Assembly: GCA_946894095.1 (NCBI GenBank)
Contig: OX335657.1
Location: forward strand, 13,578,001-13,642,000
DNA: 64,000 nucleotides
Origin: Incurvaria masculella
Lineage: Eukaryota > Arthropoda > Insecta > Lepidoptera > Incurvariidae
Reading direction: 5' to 3'
Below the pieces are notes generated by a model. The model saw only the letters and a program-made list of their open reading frames with translations, did no database searches and had not been told where the DNA came from. The translations under genes were made by a program, and so were the position numbers. This document shows positions 31,301 to 42,404 of this stretch, one piece after another. Positions within the stretch are counted from its first letter, which is position 1; every line of letters begins with the position of its first letter.

Positions 31301-32458
31301 TTGGATCTTCTGCAGCTTCTGGCGGAACTTGTTGGTGATCTGCCGGCGCTTGTAGTCAGCCTCGATCTGCTGCTTGGTGCGCGGCACGCGGAACCTGATG
31401 CAGCAGCACAGCACCACGACTGCGACAGGCGAAGCGATACCACATCACTGATGACGCAACATCACATCACAGATGACGCGACATCACATCACAGATGACG
31501 CGACATCACATCACAGATGGCGCGACATCAAATCACATATGGCGCGACATCACATCGCAGATGACGCGCCATCACATCGCTGATGACGCGACATCAATCA
31601 TAGTTTAATGACGCGACATATCATTTCAGGCGGCGCGACATCTTACGGGTGACGAGATATCACATCACAGCACAGGAGGTGATACATTACATCACAGAAC
31701 ACATCACACGCGGCGCAACTCAGTTGCAATCTTGAAGTATAACCGAAACATGACCATGAATTATTGGGCTTTCATAGATTTCTGGGTTTTGGAATTCACG
31801 CCCCAGCATGCTAGGTGATGCTTACCGCATTACGGGAATCATCAATCAATCAATATCTTTAAATTACCATTACCATGAAATTATGTTTTAATTTTAATAT
31901 GTTCACTATTATTATATTATCGTCCTAAATTGTTTTTGATAAGTAATTTGCAAACTCCTCGCATTATGAAAATGTGTATGGATGTTTTTCTTCATTAAAT
32001 ATTGGAAACACATACGTTACTTATAATTCTCATAGATAAGACACGTCAACATGTGCAAAGGTTCAAGTAGGGAAATGTCCAATGTTTCCCCCACGGAGAT
32101 CTTCGATTGCCCTTTTCCATTAACTACATAAGAACAATGTATTACTTTGTTTGACCTAGCTGATCGAAATAACAATATCAAAAAAAAAACCTCGACATGG
32201 GTATTTGCAAATGCTAACAACTTTCCGTTTACGACCACAATACAAGCCTATAATAAAGTGTTCGCCACAAAACACGTATTGCCTCAATGAGTATGTATGG
32301 AGCAATTTAATTTATTGCTGTGGGTACTTACTAACTGCAATTACTCCGCCTAGGGCAAGGAACATCACTTGCCAAGCTCGGATACTGCCCAGTACAGGTG
32401 CTTCTAACCACTCGGGTTCCGTTGCGTTGCTCACAATGCTCTCAATTATATCCCCCAT
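28193..32458 (-). CDS. Tmie: TMIE-type transmembrane protein, three exons
   Basis: Three exons with matching phases give 148 residues. TMIE is a small plasma-membrane protein that binds TMC channel subunits and is needed for mechanotransduction in hair cells and invertebrate mechanosensory neurons. Residues about 28-52 (AWQVMFLALGGVIAV then IVVLCCCIRF) form one membrane helix. Next is the family signature RVPRTKQQIEADYKRRQ, matching the vertebrate motif RVPRTRKEIEARY. The cytoplasmic C-terminal part (PEPQASGPFAKFASKIITVN) is encoded by the last exon. The short N-terminus holds the sequon NAT. I chose the start at 32458 because it gives the usual short N-terminus; an in-frame upstream ATG at 32611 would add 51 residues. 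A further small exon in the 2.9-kb intron cannot be excluded. The gene is divergent from the YjbQ-like gene. Confidence 0.88.
28410..28682 (+). mobile_element. SINE copy, diverged (Tmie intron 2)
   Basis: Starts in the 5S-like part (GGTACTGGAAGGGTGACC), then the B-box region CATGGTTCGGATTCCACAT, the body (GGGTGAGTACCATTTCATTGAA) and the tail CACCCATGTCCAGG. Ends before any clear A-tail. Confidence 0.75.
28966..29209 (-). repeat. interspersed repeat, AACCGGTTAAGTACGAGTCGG family, copy 2
   Basis: Inverse copy of 22731-23028, from TTTTTAGGGTTCCGTACCC to GCACTTGAACGGTTTTT, with a CCGT tetranucleotide run at about 29023-29042. Internally shorter than copy 1. Confidence 0.85.
29333..29645. mobile_element. 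short inverted-repeat element M, copy 1
   Basis: Ends GTACAATGCGATTCAAATAAG and TTATTTGAATCGCATTGTAC. The right part (AGCAGTTTGACATTCAAAGTGG) matches copies at 52431-52611 and 59239-59397. The interior is longer and different here, so it may carry another insertion. Confidence 0.75.
30340..30550 (+). mobile_element. SINE copy, diverged (Tmie intron 2)
   Basis: GATTTGGATTCCACAGTAGGTCCC, TACTGGTAGGGTTAAT, GGTGCCATCGTATTGAATGA and GGAAGGTCCTAG follow in SINE order; the tail region is degraded. Confidence 0.7.
31008..31265. repeat. repeat N, copy 1, abutting Tmie exon 2
   Basis: Shares with 52166-52424 the segments GAATTCGCAAGCGAACTAACTAC, CACTAACTCGTGGCTA and CCTTCCATGC in the same order and similar spacing. 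Its right edge reaches the donor site of Tmie exon 2 (31266-31265). No coding capacity. Confidence 0.6.
31267..31419 (-). CDS. Tmie: Tmie exon 2 (membrane end and signature motif)
   Basis: 153 nt after GTCGCAG; completes Ile, then VVLCCCIRFRVPRTKQQIEA, DYKRRQITNKFRQKLQ and MDTLSLKD; ends in phase 1 before GTATAA. If the donor is not used, the frame runs on for 16 codons to a stop at 31217 through repeat N. Confidence 0.87.
31437..31715. repeat. minisatellite, about 22-bp unit GATGACGCGACATCACATCACA
   Basis: About a dozen diverged units of GATGACGCGACATCACATCAC, clean near 31440-31600 and irregular after. Lies in Tmie intron 1 just upstream, on the - strand, of the exon 2 acceptor. Confidence 0.85.
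31716..32331 (-). other. Tmie: Tmie intron 1, remaining part
   Basis: AT-rich intronic DNA, no exon-like frame; an ATCA run at about 31843-31853. Confidence 0.6.
32332..32458 (-). CDS. Tmie: Tmie exon 1
   Basis: 127 nt from the ATG; encodes MGDIIESIVSNATEPEWLEA then PVLGSIRAWQVMFLALGG and VIAV, ending in phase 1 before GTAAGT. Confidence 0.86.
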
Positions 32459-33305
32459 CCTGTGCCGCCTCAGCAAACAGGAACAACAATACAATTTCGC
32501 TCCGATAAGCTCAAACTTCGTGTGTACTACACGCAAATTAAAAGGCTCTAATTGTTCCAATTGCGTTTTATAGGAGTGGCCTTCATGGGGTGGCTGGCGT
32601 TGGGGCCGCACCTCAAATAACGCGATTTACCTAACTACTGGTGGCGCACCCCTAGTATTGTATGAAGAAACTTTCTTGCAAGTGTGATCACATAGATCTC
32701 AGATATAAAAATATTTGAAGAAGAGAAAAAAAAACGCCGAAAAGTTCGGTTTTAACTGTGTATCAATATATTTGCAGCTAGCGTTGCAGCACTCTCGCCC
32801 ACAATTTAAATACCCGCGCTTTTTTCTTTGCCGCATTCCAAGCGCTAATAATTTTGGTGTCCATAGACAATGATTTCAATATAACCTAGAAAATTCAACA
32901 TTAGTAGAAAATATAAAATTAGATAAAGTTTTTTTGTGTCGTCTGCGGCATTCTTGTAGTCTACAAGTATTTAATTTTCAACGAGACTATCTAACCTCTA
33001 AGCCAGAATAAAATGTTCGATTGTTTTATAAATGAGATGAAATGTAGGGCTAACGTGGTCTTTTGAACGCTGGCAATACTGCGCATAGTATTTCTCTTCT
33101 CTTTCGCGTACGGCTGTTTCACTTTCCCGCAGAAAATAGGGTGGCGCGGAACTGGCGTGCGGTGCGGTGAGCGGTGTCGGTGGAGCGGAGTACGAAAGCC
33201 AGCGGGTCGAACGGGACGGCAGCGGAATGCGGCGCTCATGATAGCGCGCGTCGCGTGATGTGAGGCGGCCGGCGCTACAGACGAGCCACCGGACCGGTAT
33301 CGACC
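32459..33305. promoter_or_regulatory. shared intergenic region between Tmie and the YjbQ-like gene
   Basis: 847 bp between divergent start codons. The right part (33140-33300) is GC- and CpG-rich and should hold the promoter and 5' UTR of the YjbQ-like gene; the left part includes the Tmie 5' UTR, with an in-frame upstream ATG at 32611. No TATA box assigned. Confidence 0.5.
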
Positions 33306-33462
33306 ATGGCCTCGAACCGAGGCATCCAGATCGGCTCGGCGTGGTTCCAGCGCAAGCTCAACCTGCGACCGCAGCACCGAGGCGTGCACCTCGTCACCGA
33401 GGAGATCCTCAAGCAGGTGCCGGAGCTGGCGCAGTTCGCCGTCGGCCTCTGCCACATCCAGA
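33306..33462 (+). CDS. YjbQ-like gene exon 1
   Basis: 157 nt from the ATG (context GACCATGG); encodes MASNRGIQIGSAWFQRKLNL to GLCHIQ; phase 1 out, donor GTGAGT. Confidence 0.93.
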
Positions 33463-36314
33463 GTGAGTAGCGCAGCTGTCATCCGCAAGCCCTGCGCGCG
33501 ACGTGTGTTCTGTCACTGACCCAACCTCTCTCGTTGCAGTCATGCACACGTCGGCCAGCCTCGCGCTCAACGAGAGCTGGGACCCCGACGTTCGCGACGA
33601 CATGGAGATGATGCTCAACAAAATAGTCCCCGAGGGGCTGCCGTACCGCCACTCCTGCGAGGGCCCCGACGACATGGTGAGCTCAAAGCTTCAAATAGCC
33701 CACTAACTTCATCAACATTTCTGCTATAGTTATGGCAGAAGTGTTTCTACTTCACATATACCTACAGTTACCTGTGATTTTACTATTGTATTGTATTATT
33801 CAGGCTGTAAACCAATTGATCCCATACATTTTGGAATGTTTTTAATTTTTTAATATGGAACGTAAACACTAACAACTTCTAAACCTAAGGCTAGGCGCAG
33901 ACGAACGACATAACAGTCGGCCGACTGTCCAGTTGTTGTCCGATTCAACTCATTACTAAATGACAGTATAATGACTCAACTGTTTAGTTGTTCGCCCTGC
34001 CCACACGGCCGACTGAATAGTCCACCGACTGTCACCCTCCGCTTGCTAGTCGAGGAACTAACAAGCATTTACAATGTCCATAGTTCATCAAAACTTTGTT
34101 CACTTATTTGGAAGTAAGAAAATAATTTACCAGGATGGTTTCGCAGCACATCGACTATTATAAATAAAACCTTCCCTTTTCAAGCCACAACGTAAAGAGG
34201 ATGCACCGAATATTGTCTGCTCAATTTTACCCTTTTCAATGTTTCGTCTTCTGAGACGAAGCGCAAGTACCACACACTACTGCCACTTCTATGGAATCCA
34301 TTCAACGTTCTCTCCGCACTTGAAATGGAGCGTGTCAGACAATGTGTCATTTGTCATTTGTGTGCGCATAGCCATACATTTCTAGAGCACACCGACAATC
34401 ATCCGACATTCAGAGGACAGAAATGTCCGAGGATGTCGGAAGCGCTCGACGACGGGAGCCAACAGGTCGTGTCGTTGTCGCCTGTGCACCTCCATACAAT
34501 CTCCTCGGCGTGGTGCTCGTCGGCCAACAAGGTGTCGTTCTTCAGCGCCTAGCCTAAAGCAATGTTTGATGTTTTATATGTGTACATAATGGTTATGACT
34601 ATCTTTTTTTCTTTAATTAGAAGTAACAAGTAATGCTTTTAATAATTATAGATTTTCGTACATGATTTCAATATGTGTATCCAATGAGTGTTATGTGCCA
34701 GTAATTTTTAGATATAATAAACAAATTTTAACAACAGAAAAATTTAACTAACACAATAAATGAAAACTTAAATCTAAAACATATTAAACCTATGTTGATG
34801 TAAAACCTAGCCAGTTAGGTAAAATATTTCCTGGAACGAAGCCGACGGCGGGATCGTTCCCATTACACTCGCAGCATTGCCTCTCTGGACAGCGAGGCTG
34901 ATACGCTGTAATAGGTAAGCAGCGGCACGCTTGTCACCGGATGAATCACGCAACCGCCCACCAAAGTCCTTCAGTAGAATTAGAAGTAATACTTTGTAAT
35001 CCACATTCAGAAGCAGTTTAGTGTTTTAAAACGAGCACCTAAGTGGTGGGTCCTGCTCAAACCATTAGCTACACTCTGATTGTTTTTAAAATTCTTATGA
35101 CAATACTTTCAAAATATGTAGATTTAAATAATTTTAATTTTGAAACTTATTGTAAAGGTGCATCTCTGTCTGTCTAATAAAAAAATGTATTCGGGAACCG
35201 GTAATAATTTTGTCGTACTGAAATATGACTAACATTGTGTGTTTGTAGCCAGCGCACGTGAAAGCCTGCTTCCTGGGCTCCTCGCTCACCATCCCCATCA
35301 CGGACGGCAAGCTCAACCTGGGCACGTGGCAGGGTGTGTGGCTGTGTGAGCACCGCAACCACGCCGGCAGCCGGAAGGTAGCCCCTCTTCACCCGCAAAC
35401 TGTCTGACGGTTGCTGTCGATTGATTCTTATGGTCGGATTGTTAGGCGCTATTGCAGCTATACTATCTTGGTTGGTCGGGTGCTTATCACGTAATGGAGT
35501 CAACTCTAGGTTCCTTTGTTACTTTCATTATTTCACTTTGAGAGTTTATCATTTCAATCCTAAAATAATAGTTTGCGCAATATTAATTCCTGTTATTATA
35601 TTTTCAACACCTTCCTTTAAGAAGCTTTAAAGGTTCCAGTGCATTTTAGGAAGGCTTAGGAATTGTAGTCTGTCAGTGAAAAAAATTGCAGCGGAGATGT
35701 AAACTATGATGTTTAAACCGCCTAGTTATGCTGCATTAACCTACAATTCAAGAATGTAGTTAGTATGGCTACTGGTGACCTGAAAACCAATCGAAACATT
35801 AAAATGTATCACTCTCTGCATGGAGGGTTAATACCAAAGCAATATTCTTGATCATGAGGAACAGACAATCAGTGACTCGTCAATGACAATTTTTTCCTGC
35901 TCGTATTTTAGGATTTGCAAGCTGAATATGTGCAGCTGTACAAATCGATTTGTTTCTCCTGAAAACGAATCAGCTGCTTTGTGGTGCCTAGATAAACATG
36001 CTCCTGAAATGAGTGGCCTATATTTATATTATTATTTCTGCCTACAGAATGAAAATCATAAATAAGTAAGAAAAACAGCCAATCTGGTTGTTTGTGCGCA
36101 ATAATATTAATAACAACGATTGTTGTTTTTGTGTTTGTTGTAGAGACAGCACCGTAACCTATATTTGTATTCTTGTACTACATTATGTTATTTTAGAAAA
36201 CTTGTCTATTTATGTAACCGAGATATGTTCGGCTCGAAGGTGGTGGTGACACTGTCGGGGTGCCCCCGAGACTCCCCACTGTCGCCCGTGTCGCCCGCCT
36301 CGTGCTCCAGTTAG
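33306..36314 (+). CDS. YjbQ/UPF0047-family protein, four exons
   Basis: Four phased exons give 165 residues. Bacterial YjbQ proteins are small beta-sandwich proteins with weak thiamine-phosphate synthase activity; the role in animals is not settled. Diagnostic stretches are SAWFQRKLNLRPQHRGVHLV, HTSASLALNESWDPDVRDDM with its conserved His, YRHSCEGPDDMPAHVKAC with two further conserved His, SSLTIPITDGKLNLGTWQG, WLCEHRNHAG and the last strand KVVVTLSG. These make up the His-rich putative active site. After VVVTLSG a Ser/Pro-rich tail of 17 residues leads to TAG at 36312-36314, longer than the family core. The exon 4 acceptor has a poor pyrimidine tract but gives the expected protein. Probably cytoplasmic; no signal peptide. 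Confidence 0.93.
33540..33676 (+). CDS. YjbQ-like gene exon 2
   Basis: 137 nt after GTTGCAG; completes Ile then MHTSASLALNESWDPDVRDD to SCEGPDDM; phase 0 out, donor GTGAGC. Confidence 0.95.
33891..34557. mobile_element. inverted-repeat element (GGCTAGGCGCAGACGAACGACA ends), YjbQ-like gene intron 2
   Basis: Left end AAGGCTAGGCGCAGACGAAC, right end GTCGTTCTTCAGCGCCTAGCC; inner GACTGTC- and CGACGACGGGAGCCAACAG-type stretches are GC-rich. About 667 bp, no transposase recognised. The internal + strand frame 34325-34552 is not convincing. Confidence 0.7.
35249..35377 (+). CDS. YjbQ-like gene exon 3
   Basis: 129 nt after TTTGTAG; PAHVKACFLGSSLTIPITDG, KLNLGTWQGVWLCEHRNHAG, SRK; phase 0 both sides. 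Confidence 0.95.
36240..36314 (+). CDS. YjbQ-like gene exon 4 (stop exon)
   Basis: 75 nt; VVVTLSGCPRDSPLSPVSPA then SCSS and TAG. The acceptor AAG before 36240 is weak, but the strand VVVTLSG is expected directly after the Lys of exon 3. Confidence 0.8.
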   Translation: MVVTLSGCPRDSPLSPVSPASCSS

Positions 36315-39300
36315 GAGCGGCCGGGGGGCGGCCACACCCCCCACCAGCACTCCCGCCCCTCCTCCAAGAGCACACGCCGGTAACGCCACAGAATATGAAT
36401 GTTAAATGCCCTTCGGTCTTTCTATATATTTTTTGTGTTACCCTCGCGAATGTTTATGTGACCAAATCATTTTGTGAAATATTTACTGAATAATTGGTTC
36501 AAAAGGTAATCATAGGTTGCATTCCCGCTGTCTGCGGGAACTGAAACTAACAATAGAAACAGAAAGATAATTGTCATTACCTAAACGGAATTCGTTGGCA
36601 GATTCACCGACATGTTCAAAACGTAAGAAACCTATGAATTGCCAGTTGAATATTATAATTGTGTATGTACGAGCTGGTTGCTCCGTACCTCCGTACCTGT
36701 ACGTGAGATGAGAAAAAATTGTAGTTTGTGGAATACAATAGTGATGTCTATCTTTACTCTTTTTTCGCATTTAGGCAGGCACTTACGATTTTTTTGGAAG
36801 TGTTAGTGACATTGACATATTCTCACAGAAATAAAAACTGTTTGGTCTACACTGTTTAACGAAACTGCTTTCTAGAGCTTAGTTATTCTGTTGCAGGTCC
36901 TGAATACACCAAGGCCGGGCAGCGCTGCGCGTTGCTTGACGGCACTCGCGAGCGGTTGGCTCGCGGCGAGTGACACCTCAACACTACTTTACTTTCCTCC
37001 TCAAATTAAACAACGAAAATTGGATGTTTAATGGACAATGTTTAGCGCGGACGGTAAATTAGTGATTCTGTGTTCCTCGTTGAATGAGCGAAATTGTCGC
37101 TGACTGCTCCCGCCGCTCCTGTGTGTAAGTGCGAGGACTGTTTTTTAAAATTGAAAGGACAATTGTTATTCCATTATCGCAACTTGACAATATGTAAATA
37201 ATTCAAAGCGTGAACGTCGTACGACACTCGTTTCCGCTTCCCGTAGAGGTTATTTTAGTTGTCGATGCGCTGTTCGACGGTGGGCCTGTTTTTCATTATA
37301 ATCGTACTTTTGTCTTGCGGGCACCAGAGGGCAGCTCGGTTTGACGCTACACTTTTTGCACTTGTTACATTTAAATTTGTCTGAAGTGCACCAGGAGACA
37401 CTCCGTTTTTTGACGACTTACTGGTTAGGGCACGCCTTTAGGAAGTTTCTCACGTTTGTACGGCGTCCGGCCGTTGTCTCCACACGGGGGCCTGCAGTGA
37501 GCCTCTACTGCGGTACTTTAGCTCCACACATAGTTGTTGAGATGTTATGGTTGGGTAGCTTTAAATGTTGTGCGCCGGATGGTGGCGGGAAATGTTCTGT
37601 GGGTTAGTTGGATAGTTAGATATATCATTATTTTTAAGATCATGTAAGTGCCTCCAAGTCCAAGGGGTAGATGTTTGTAGTGGGTGGGACCTGTTCATTT
37701 TGTCTTGCACTTTTTTTATGTCCACATAAGCGAGTTTAAAATGAGAGTGTCTTTTTGTGACGACTTCCTGTTATTATTACTAGTGGATAATCTACGTAAG
37801 CACTCACTTTAATTGGCGAATGTGGTATTAATTTCTAATAATTATGGGTACAATTAAATTAATGTCTGAACGAAGTGATTGCAATAATTTTATTGGCTGG
37901 AATGTATCTTGGTTTCTTTATTTTTCATTTTTGGATGGAATAAAATGTGTATATAAGTATATATTTAAATGAAGGAGTATATATGTATGTCTTCCTATAT
38001 AAGTACATGCGATCACAGGTTATCATAAGTGAAAGAAGTAACAAAGATTTTAATATTGTAATTAAAAAAAACTATTCACAAAATATTATATTAAGCTATA
38101 CGAATAATGTAATAACAGTAAGTGTTTCCGCCCACTAGGAAGATTTGTTTCACTTTTGTTTTGTAGGTGGTTTTAAGATATATATATACAAGAAGTTAGA
38201 AATAATCCGGGGCACCATCGAGTCTACACTTATTAGACTTATTCCGTGCATGTCCTCGTTCTTTTGTATCAATGTGAAAAAATATGCAAAAACAATTTAG
38301 CTATTTGATTTTATCACGATAACTTATTCCGCAACCAAAAAATATTTTTACACGAATCATCAATCTATACAATGTTAGGGTTGACAAAACAGAATTTTTA
38401 TAGCCCGAAAGAAGCTTACTTACCGTATCATCCACGTCACATTCAATCTAGAGCGCCCGTTAGTGAGCTGTTCGTTTCTATACCGTATTATTTACTGTTT
38501 ACAGTGAGCTGCGTGATTATTTTTGCATTCCTAGCTTTTAATGTCGTAAGGAATTTGCTTGTATGGCACATTTTTACACAGTTTGGTCTTATTAAGATTT
38601 AAGAAGTTGAAAATACATAATATAGTACGGTTGGGAATAAGAATTTTACTATCTCGCGATGTTGGTTATTGTGAGAAGTTTTTGTATAGTAGGTATTTCT
38701 TTAACTCAACGATCCTACCTGAACGCACAAACAATGCAGCTTAAATCCATTAACGACCACATGTTGTGTGCTCTGAAGGCAATGCACTGAATGCATTAGC
38801 AAAATTCACAATGCACTTTAACTGTTTACTCATTTTGTAGTAACGTTGGTGAGTACAGTTACAGGACTTGCTTTTCAGAGTATTTGTGTACTTGCAGTTT
38901 TGTTAAAAACAGAAAGTGTTGCCAGAGCGTAGTGAGCCGCAGGCAGGCAAACATTAGGAATTATGGTCCCTAGTTTTTCTTAGGTTGTTTTGTTACTACT
39001 CTGTAATATTTTCGTAATTTGATTTTACTAATTTTTAAAAGCATTTTCGTGAACAATTTTATCGTTGTCAAAGTTCTGTTAACATTCGAGATTGATATTT
39101 TTTTCATAAAGGTTGCGAGTTAGTCTAGTTATTTAGCTTTCAATCGTAGATTTCTCCTTTTGCAACCAGGTTTTCGTTCTTGTACATATGTTCATTTTAA
39201 AGATATACGGTTAAGTAATGCTCTTAATCGATTTCCCTGGAAAAGGCCAAGATAATTAAATTCAATAAAATTATATTTTTGAGCTACCATTGCATGCGAA

Positions 39301-41768
39301 AACAAGGGTTTGTGCTCCGTCATTCTAAAATAGAGTTATTATTGCATTGTAACTAATTTTTTTCCACACTTTATCATTTCTTGAATATATTACACAACCT
39401 TTTTATTTTATGAAGTTTTTTGTGTATGTGGACACAGATTTATGTGTGGTAGTGAAATTTTCGCGAGTTATGCAAACAGAAGTTTCTACTTATTATTATA
39501 GATAGTGTATAGTCATTAGCCGGAAAAACCAAGCTTGTAAGCCTTTCGTTAAATGAAATTTCATACATTTTGCTCTTCTATTTTTAGCTAACCAATCACA
39601 GTTTAGGTTAAGTACGCATAAAAAAGTTACTAAATAGATCCATGCTGTATTTTATTTTCTTTGTAGGAACTGCCCAAATGTATGGCATTACAGAAATACC
39701 AGAGCAAAGTCTTGTAGGGGATTCGATTTAGAGCATTCTGTGGGGGGACTAAATAGTAATGTTTCGAGCTAGTCATGGGTTCGTTAGTTATTGAATTGGT
39801 TTGGCTTTTGTGAGAAGTCTGCGAGCGAGCTGGCCTTGCTTGAGGTAAAAAACTTGCATGCAAGTATGCCTACTGCTGTAACTGTTCATATGTACGTACC
39901 TAGGTCAGATAGCATGGTTTAATTTCTTAGTTATGGCTAGTTCAAGATGGAATGTAGACAGTGTTAGCGATGTGCCATGTAAAGAGTACGTAGTTATTAT
40001 AAAATCAAATCGCCAGAACTCTTAAATTCTACCTTGAATAAAGCCCGCATGTTTTTTTGTTGTGTAAAGCATCTGTTGTGGCACTTTATGTTCATGTTTT
40101 TATTATGTTCAATAAAAATTTTCATTTCATTTCCTTTTCTTTTTATTGTACTGATTAATAATGTAAAGTTGATAGTTGTGAAGAAACTTACTTGTAATGA
40201 ATTAACACCAAGCGTAGGGAGTGTGGATTCTCGAAGGACCCCTCACTAGGTAGGAGAATTAGTTTGTACCTCAGAATGTGCTTTTTATCAGACATGTAAA
40301 TAAGTATTTTTTTGTAAATATGTTTTTGCATCACAGATTTTATTGGATTGTACAATGCCATATAAATATATATATATATGTACATACGCCATATCTGTGA
40401 GTTAGGTGAGATGTTGTACGTATGTGGGTGTGTAGTCGCCACTGCCACGCTGAGTTCTGCCTCGTCACGTGAGTGTCAAGCTGTACATTGTAGTTAGCAT
40501 CGCTACCAAATAATCACATTGATTCAATAAAAGTCGAGTATGGATAAGCACATTCACTTTTTTATTATGAGATTTTAAAAATGTGGCTGTTTTTTCATGT
40601 TGAACATACGTAGTAAGTCACATTGCGAATCATTTTAACTTTGAGGTTATCAGATAACTTGTTAAGTTGTGCACGAATATTGCACATGCAGGGGGCATTG
40701 TGAATCACACATACAGAATTTATACATTTGAGCATGCTGATGGCGGATCTGAATGAGTTTGCATGCATATGACAGTTCGAAGCGCTTACATTTCAGGCCA
40801 AATTTTATCTCACTAGCTTGGCTCTTGGTAACCAAAAAACGATTTCACACATAACTTTAAGATCTTATATTCAACATTCTTCTCAATTGAGTTTAGGATT
40901 TTCTTGTTTTTCAAACACACTATTTGGCAACACATACGACCAATGCTTCACACTGTGCTCACATGTCATTCACAATATTCATAGTGCAATTAAAAATCAC
41001 CACAGATTGTTAGTCAGTACTCTTAGATGCTTTGACGTGATTCGGAACGCCCTCTGTGTTGTAGCTTTTGGCTGTGGAGGCGGCACAGGGCAGCCAATCG
41101 CATGGTGAACGGTACTCGGGTCTTTTATGCCAAACCGAGCCACCCTCCGTGCAATGTTTAGCACTAAACATTATTTTTGCCATGTTAAGCTGTTATTAGC
41201 TGCGTACAGCAACCACCATCCACTATGGTTACATGCGACGGTAGCTTATCATCCAAAAATAAAACGAAACAGCCATTTTGTCCACTGCGTCCCATTTCAG
41301 GGTAATTTATGCACATTCCGAAGATTTTCCTATTAAAAATTCAAATACCGTTTTCCAAAGATCCAAGACTTATTGGAAGACAATAGAAGATATAATTTAG
41401 TACAGGTTACTTAAAATTTAAACCGTTCAGGAAACTGTATGAGTTAGGTTAACTTATCCAGGGATTCATAGATCTCCTAAAATTAATGCAATTCTTATGG
41501 TTGTGATAATCAGACGACCGTTGATTTGCGGGAAAATTATTAGCCCTTACTGGATATGGATTAATTATTTATATTTGATATTCATTAAATGAATTTATAA
41601 TTAGCAGAAGAACTACCCGCAAAAAAAAAAGAAAAAAACTGGGATTGTAAAATTAAAAAGTGTTTAATCGGTATATTTCCTTTCATTATGTATCATAACA
41701 CAAATTGTACAGAACGAGTATACTTAGTTATTTTAAATAAATATACCACTAAACAAATTTATCCAATG
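36315..41768 (+). other. repeat-poor region, possible long 3' UTR
   Basis: 5.5 kb in which I see no SINE, MITE or LINE of the families that crowd the rest of the window. AATAAA signals at 40111 and 40526, and AATAAAATG near 37938, would fit alternative 3' ends of the YjbQ-like gene. A good acceptor (TTATTCTGTTGCAG) ends at 36896 and could start an alternative last exon. An AT microsatellite is near 40365-40378. Small frames at 37341, 38372 and 40818 have no coding signature. The - strand 3' UTR of the coiled-coil gene probably enters from the right. Confidence 0.45.
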
Positions 41769-41774
41769 TTTATT
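41769..41774 (-). terminator. candidate polyadenylation signal of the coiled-coil gene
   Basis: AATAAA on the - strand, about 580 bp after the stop codon at 42352. Other signals are possible in this AT-rich stretch. Confidence 0.35.
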
Positions 41775-42351
41775 TCCACCATGAACACTTGGTGAGATTC
41801 TGCCGTTTGTCATGACAATGGAATAGAATTCTGGAGGTACCATCAAACAGCCGGTTCGAGCAACTAACTGGTACATCACAAACTGTAAGCATACTATAGA
41901 TCCATGATTATAATGAAAAAGAATATGAATTAAATATTTGCAAAAACTTATGTTGTGTTTTTTCTACGTAAATGAGATGAGCAATCCTAATGAAATCCAT
42001 GTAAAGTAAAAGAATATTGTAATTGTTATTCTATTCTAAAATATCTTTTGTAATATATTTTCAGTTTCTCTCATTTGTAATTGTTGTCAAACTTTATGTA
42101 AACAAGATTTTAATCTAGGCTTACTCCAGAGGCAAAAAGGCATCTTTATAGGTGAAAAAAAAAACATGGGAAAATGTAACCGAAACGCTACCACACACGT
42201 AGCTCTACGTAATTAAAATACTTATTTCTATAAAATATATATCTAATTAATTCAATTTAATCAAGCTGTCTATGAAGACATGGCAATAGTCTATCGTTAT
42301 CTATGGCAGTCCTATCACTTGGCACAATAACTATGCTAACCGGGCTTCTAA

Positions 42352-42404
42352 TCAGTTCCCTTTTTCTTCAGCGCTGTTGATTCTGTGTGGTCCTGGACCG
42401 GCAT
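42352..42404 (-). CDS. coiled-coil gene, last exon
   Basis: After a strong acceptor (TTTTCTTTCCAG). Entered in phase 1 it reads AGPGPHRINSAEEKGN and TGA at 42354-42352. Entered in phase 0 it reads MPVQDHTESTALKKKGTD and TAG at 42350-42348, so both frames are open. Confidence 0.7.

Noticed and set aside
31437..31715. Regularly spaced repeats considered as a CRISPR array
   Set aside because: Units are contiguous without unique spacers, the genome is eukaryotic, and no cas genes exist.
33260..33466. + and - strand frames overlapping exon 1 of the YjbQ-like gene
   Set aside because: GC-rich shadow frames of the true exon, which has the recognisable protein.
34807..35004. Small - strand frame in the third intron of the YjbQ-like gene
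   Set aside because: No known motif, no splice context; probably chance or an old repeat.
40818..41108. 96-residue + strand frame in the repeat-poor island
   Set aside because: Codon use and composition show no coding bias; no recognisable motif. Kept only as part of the possible 3' UTR region.
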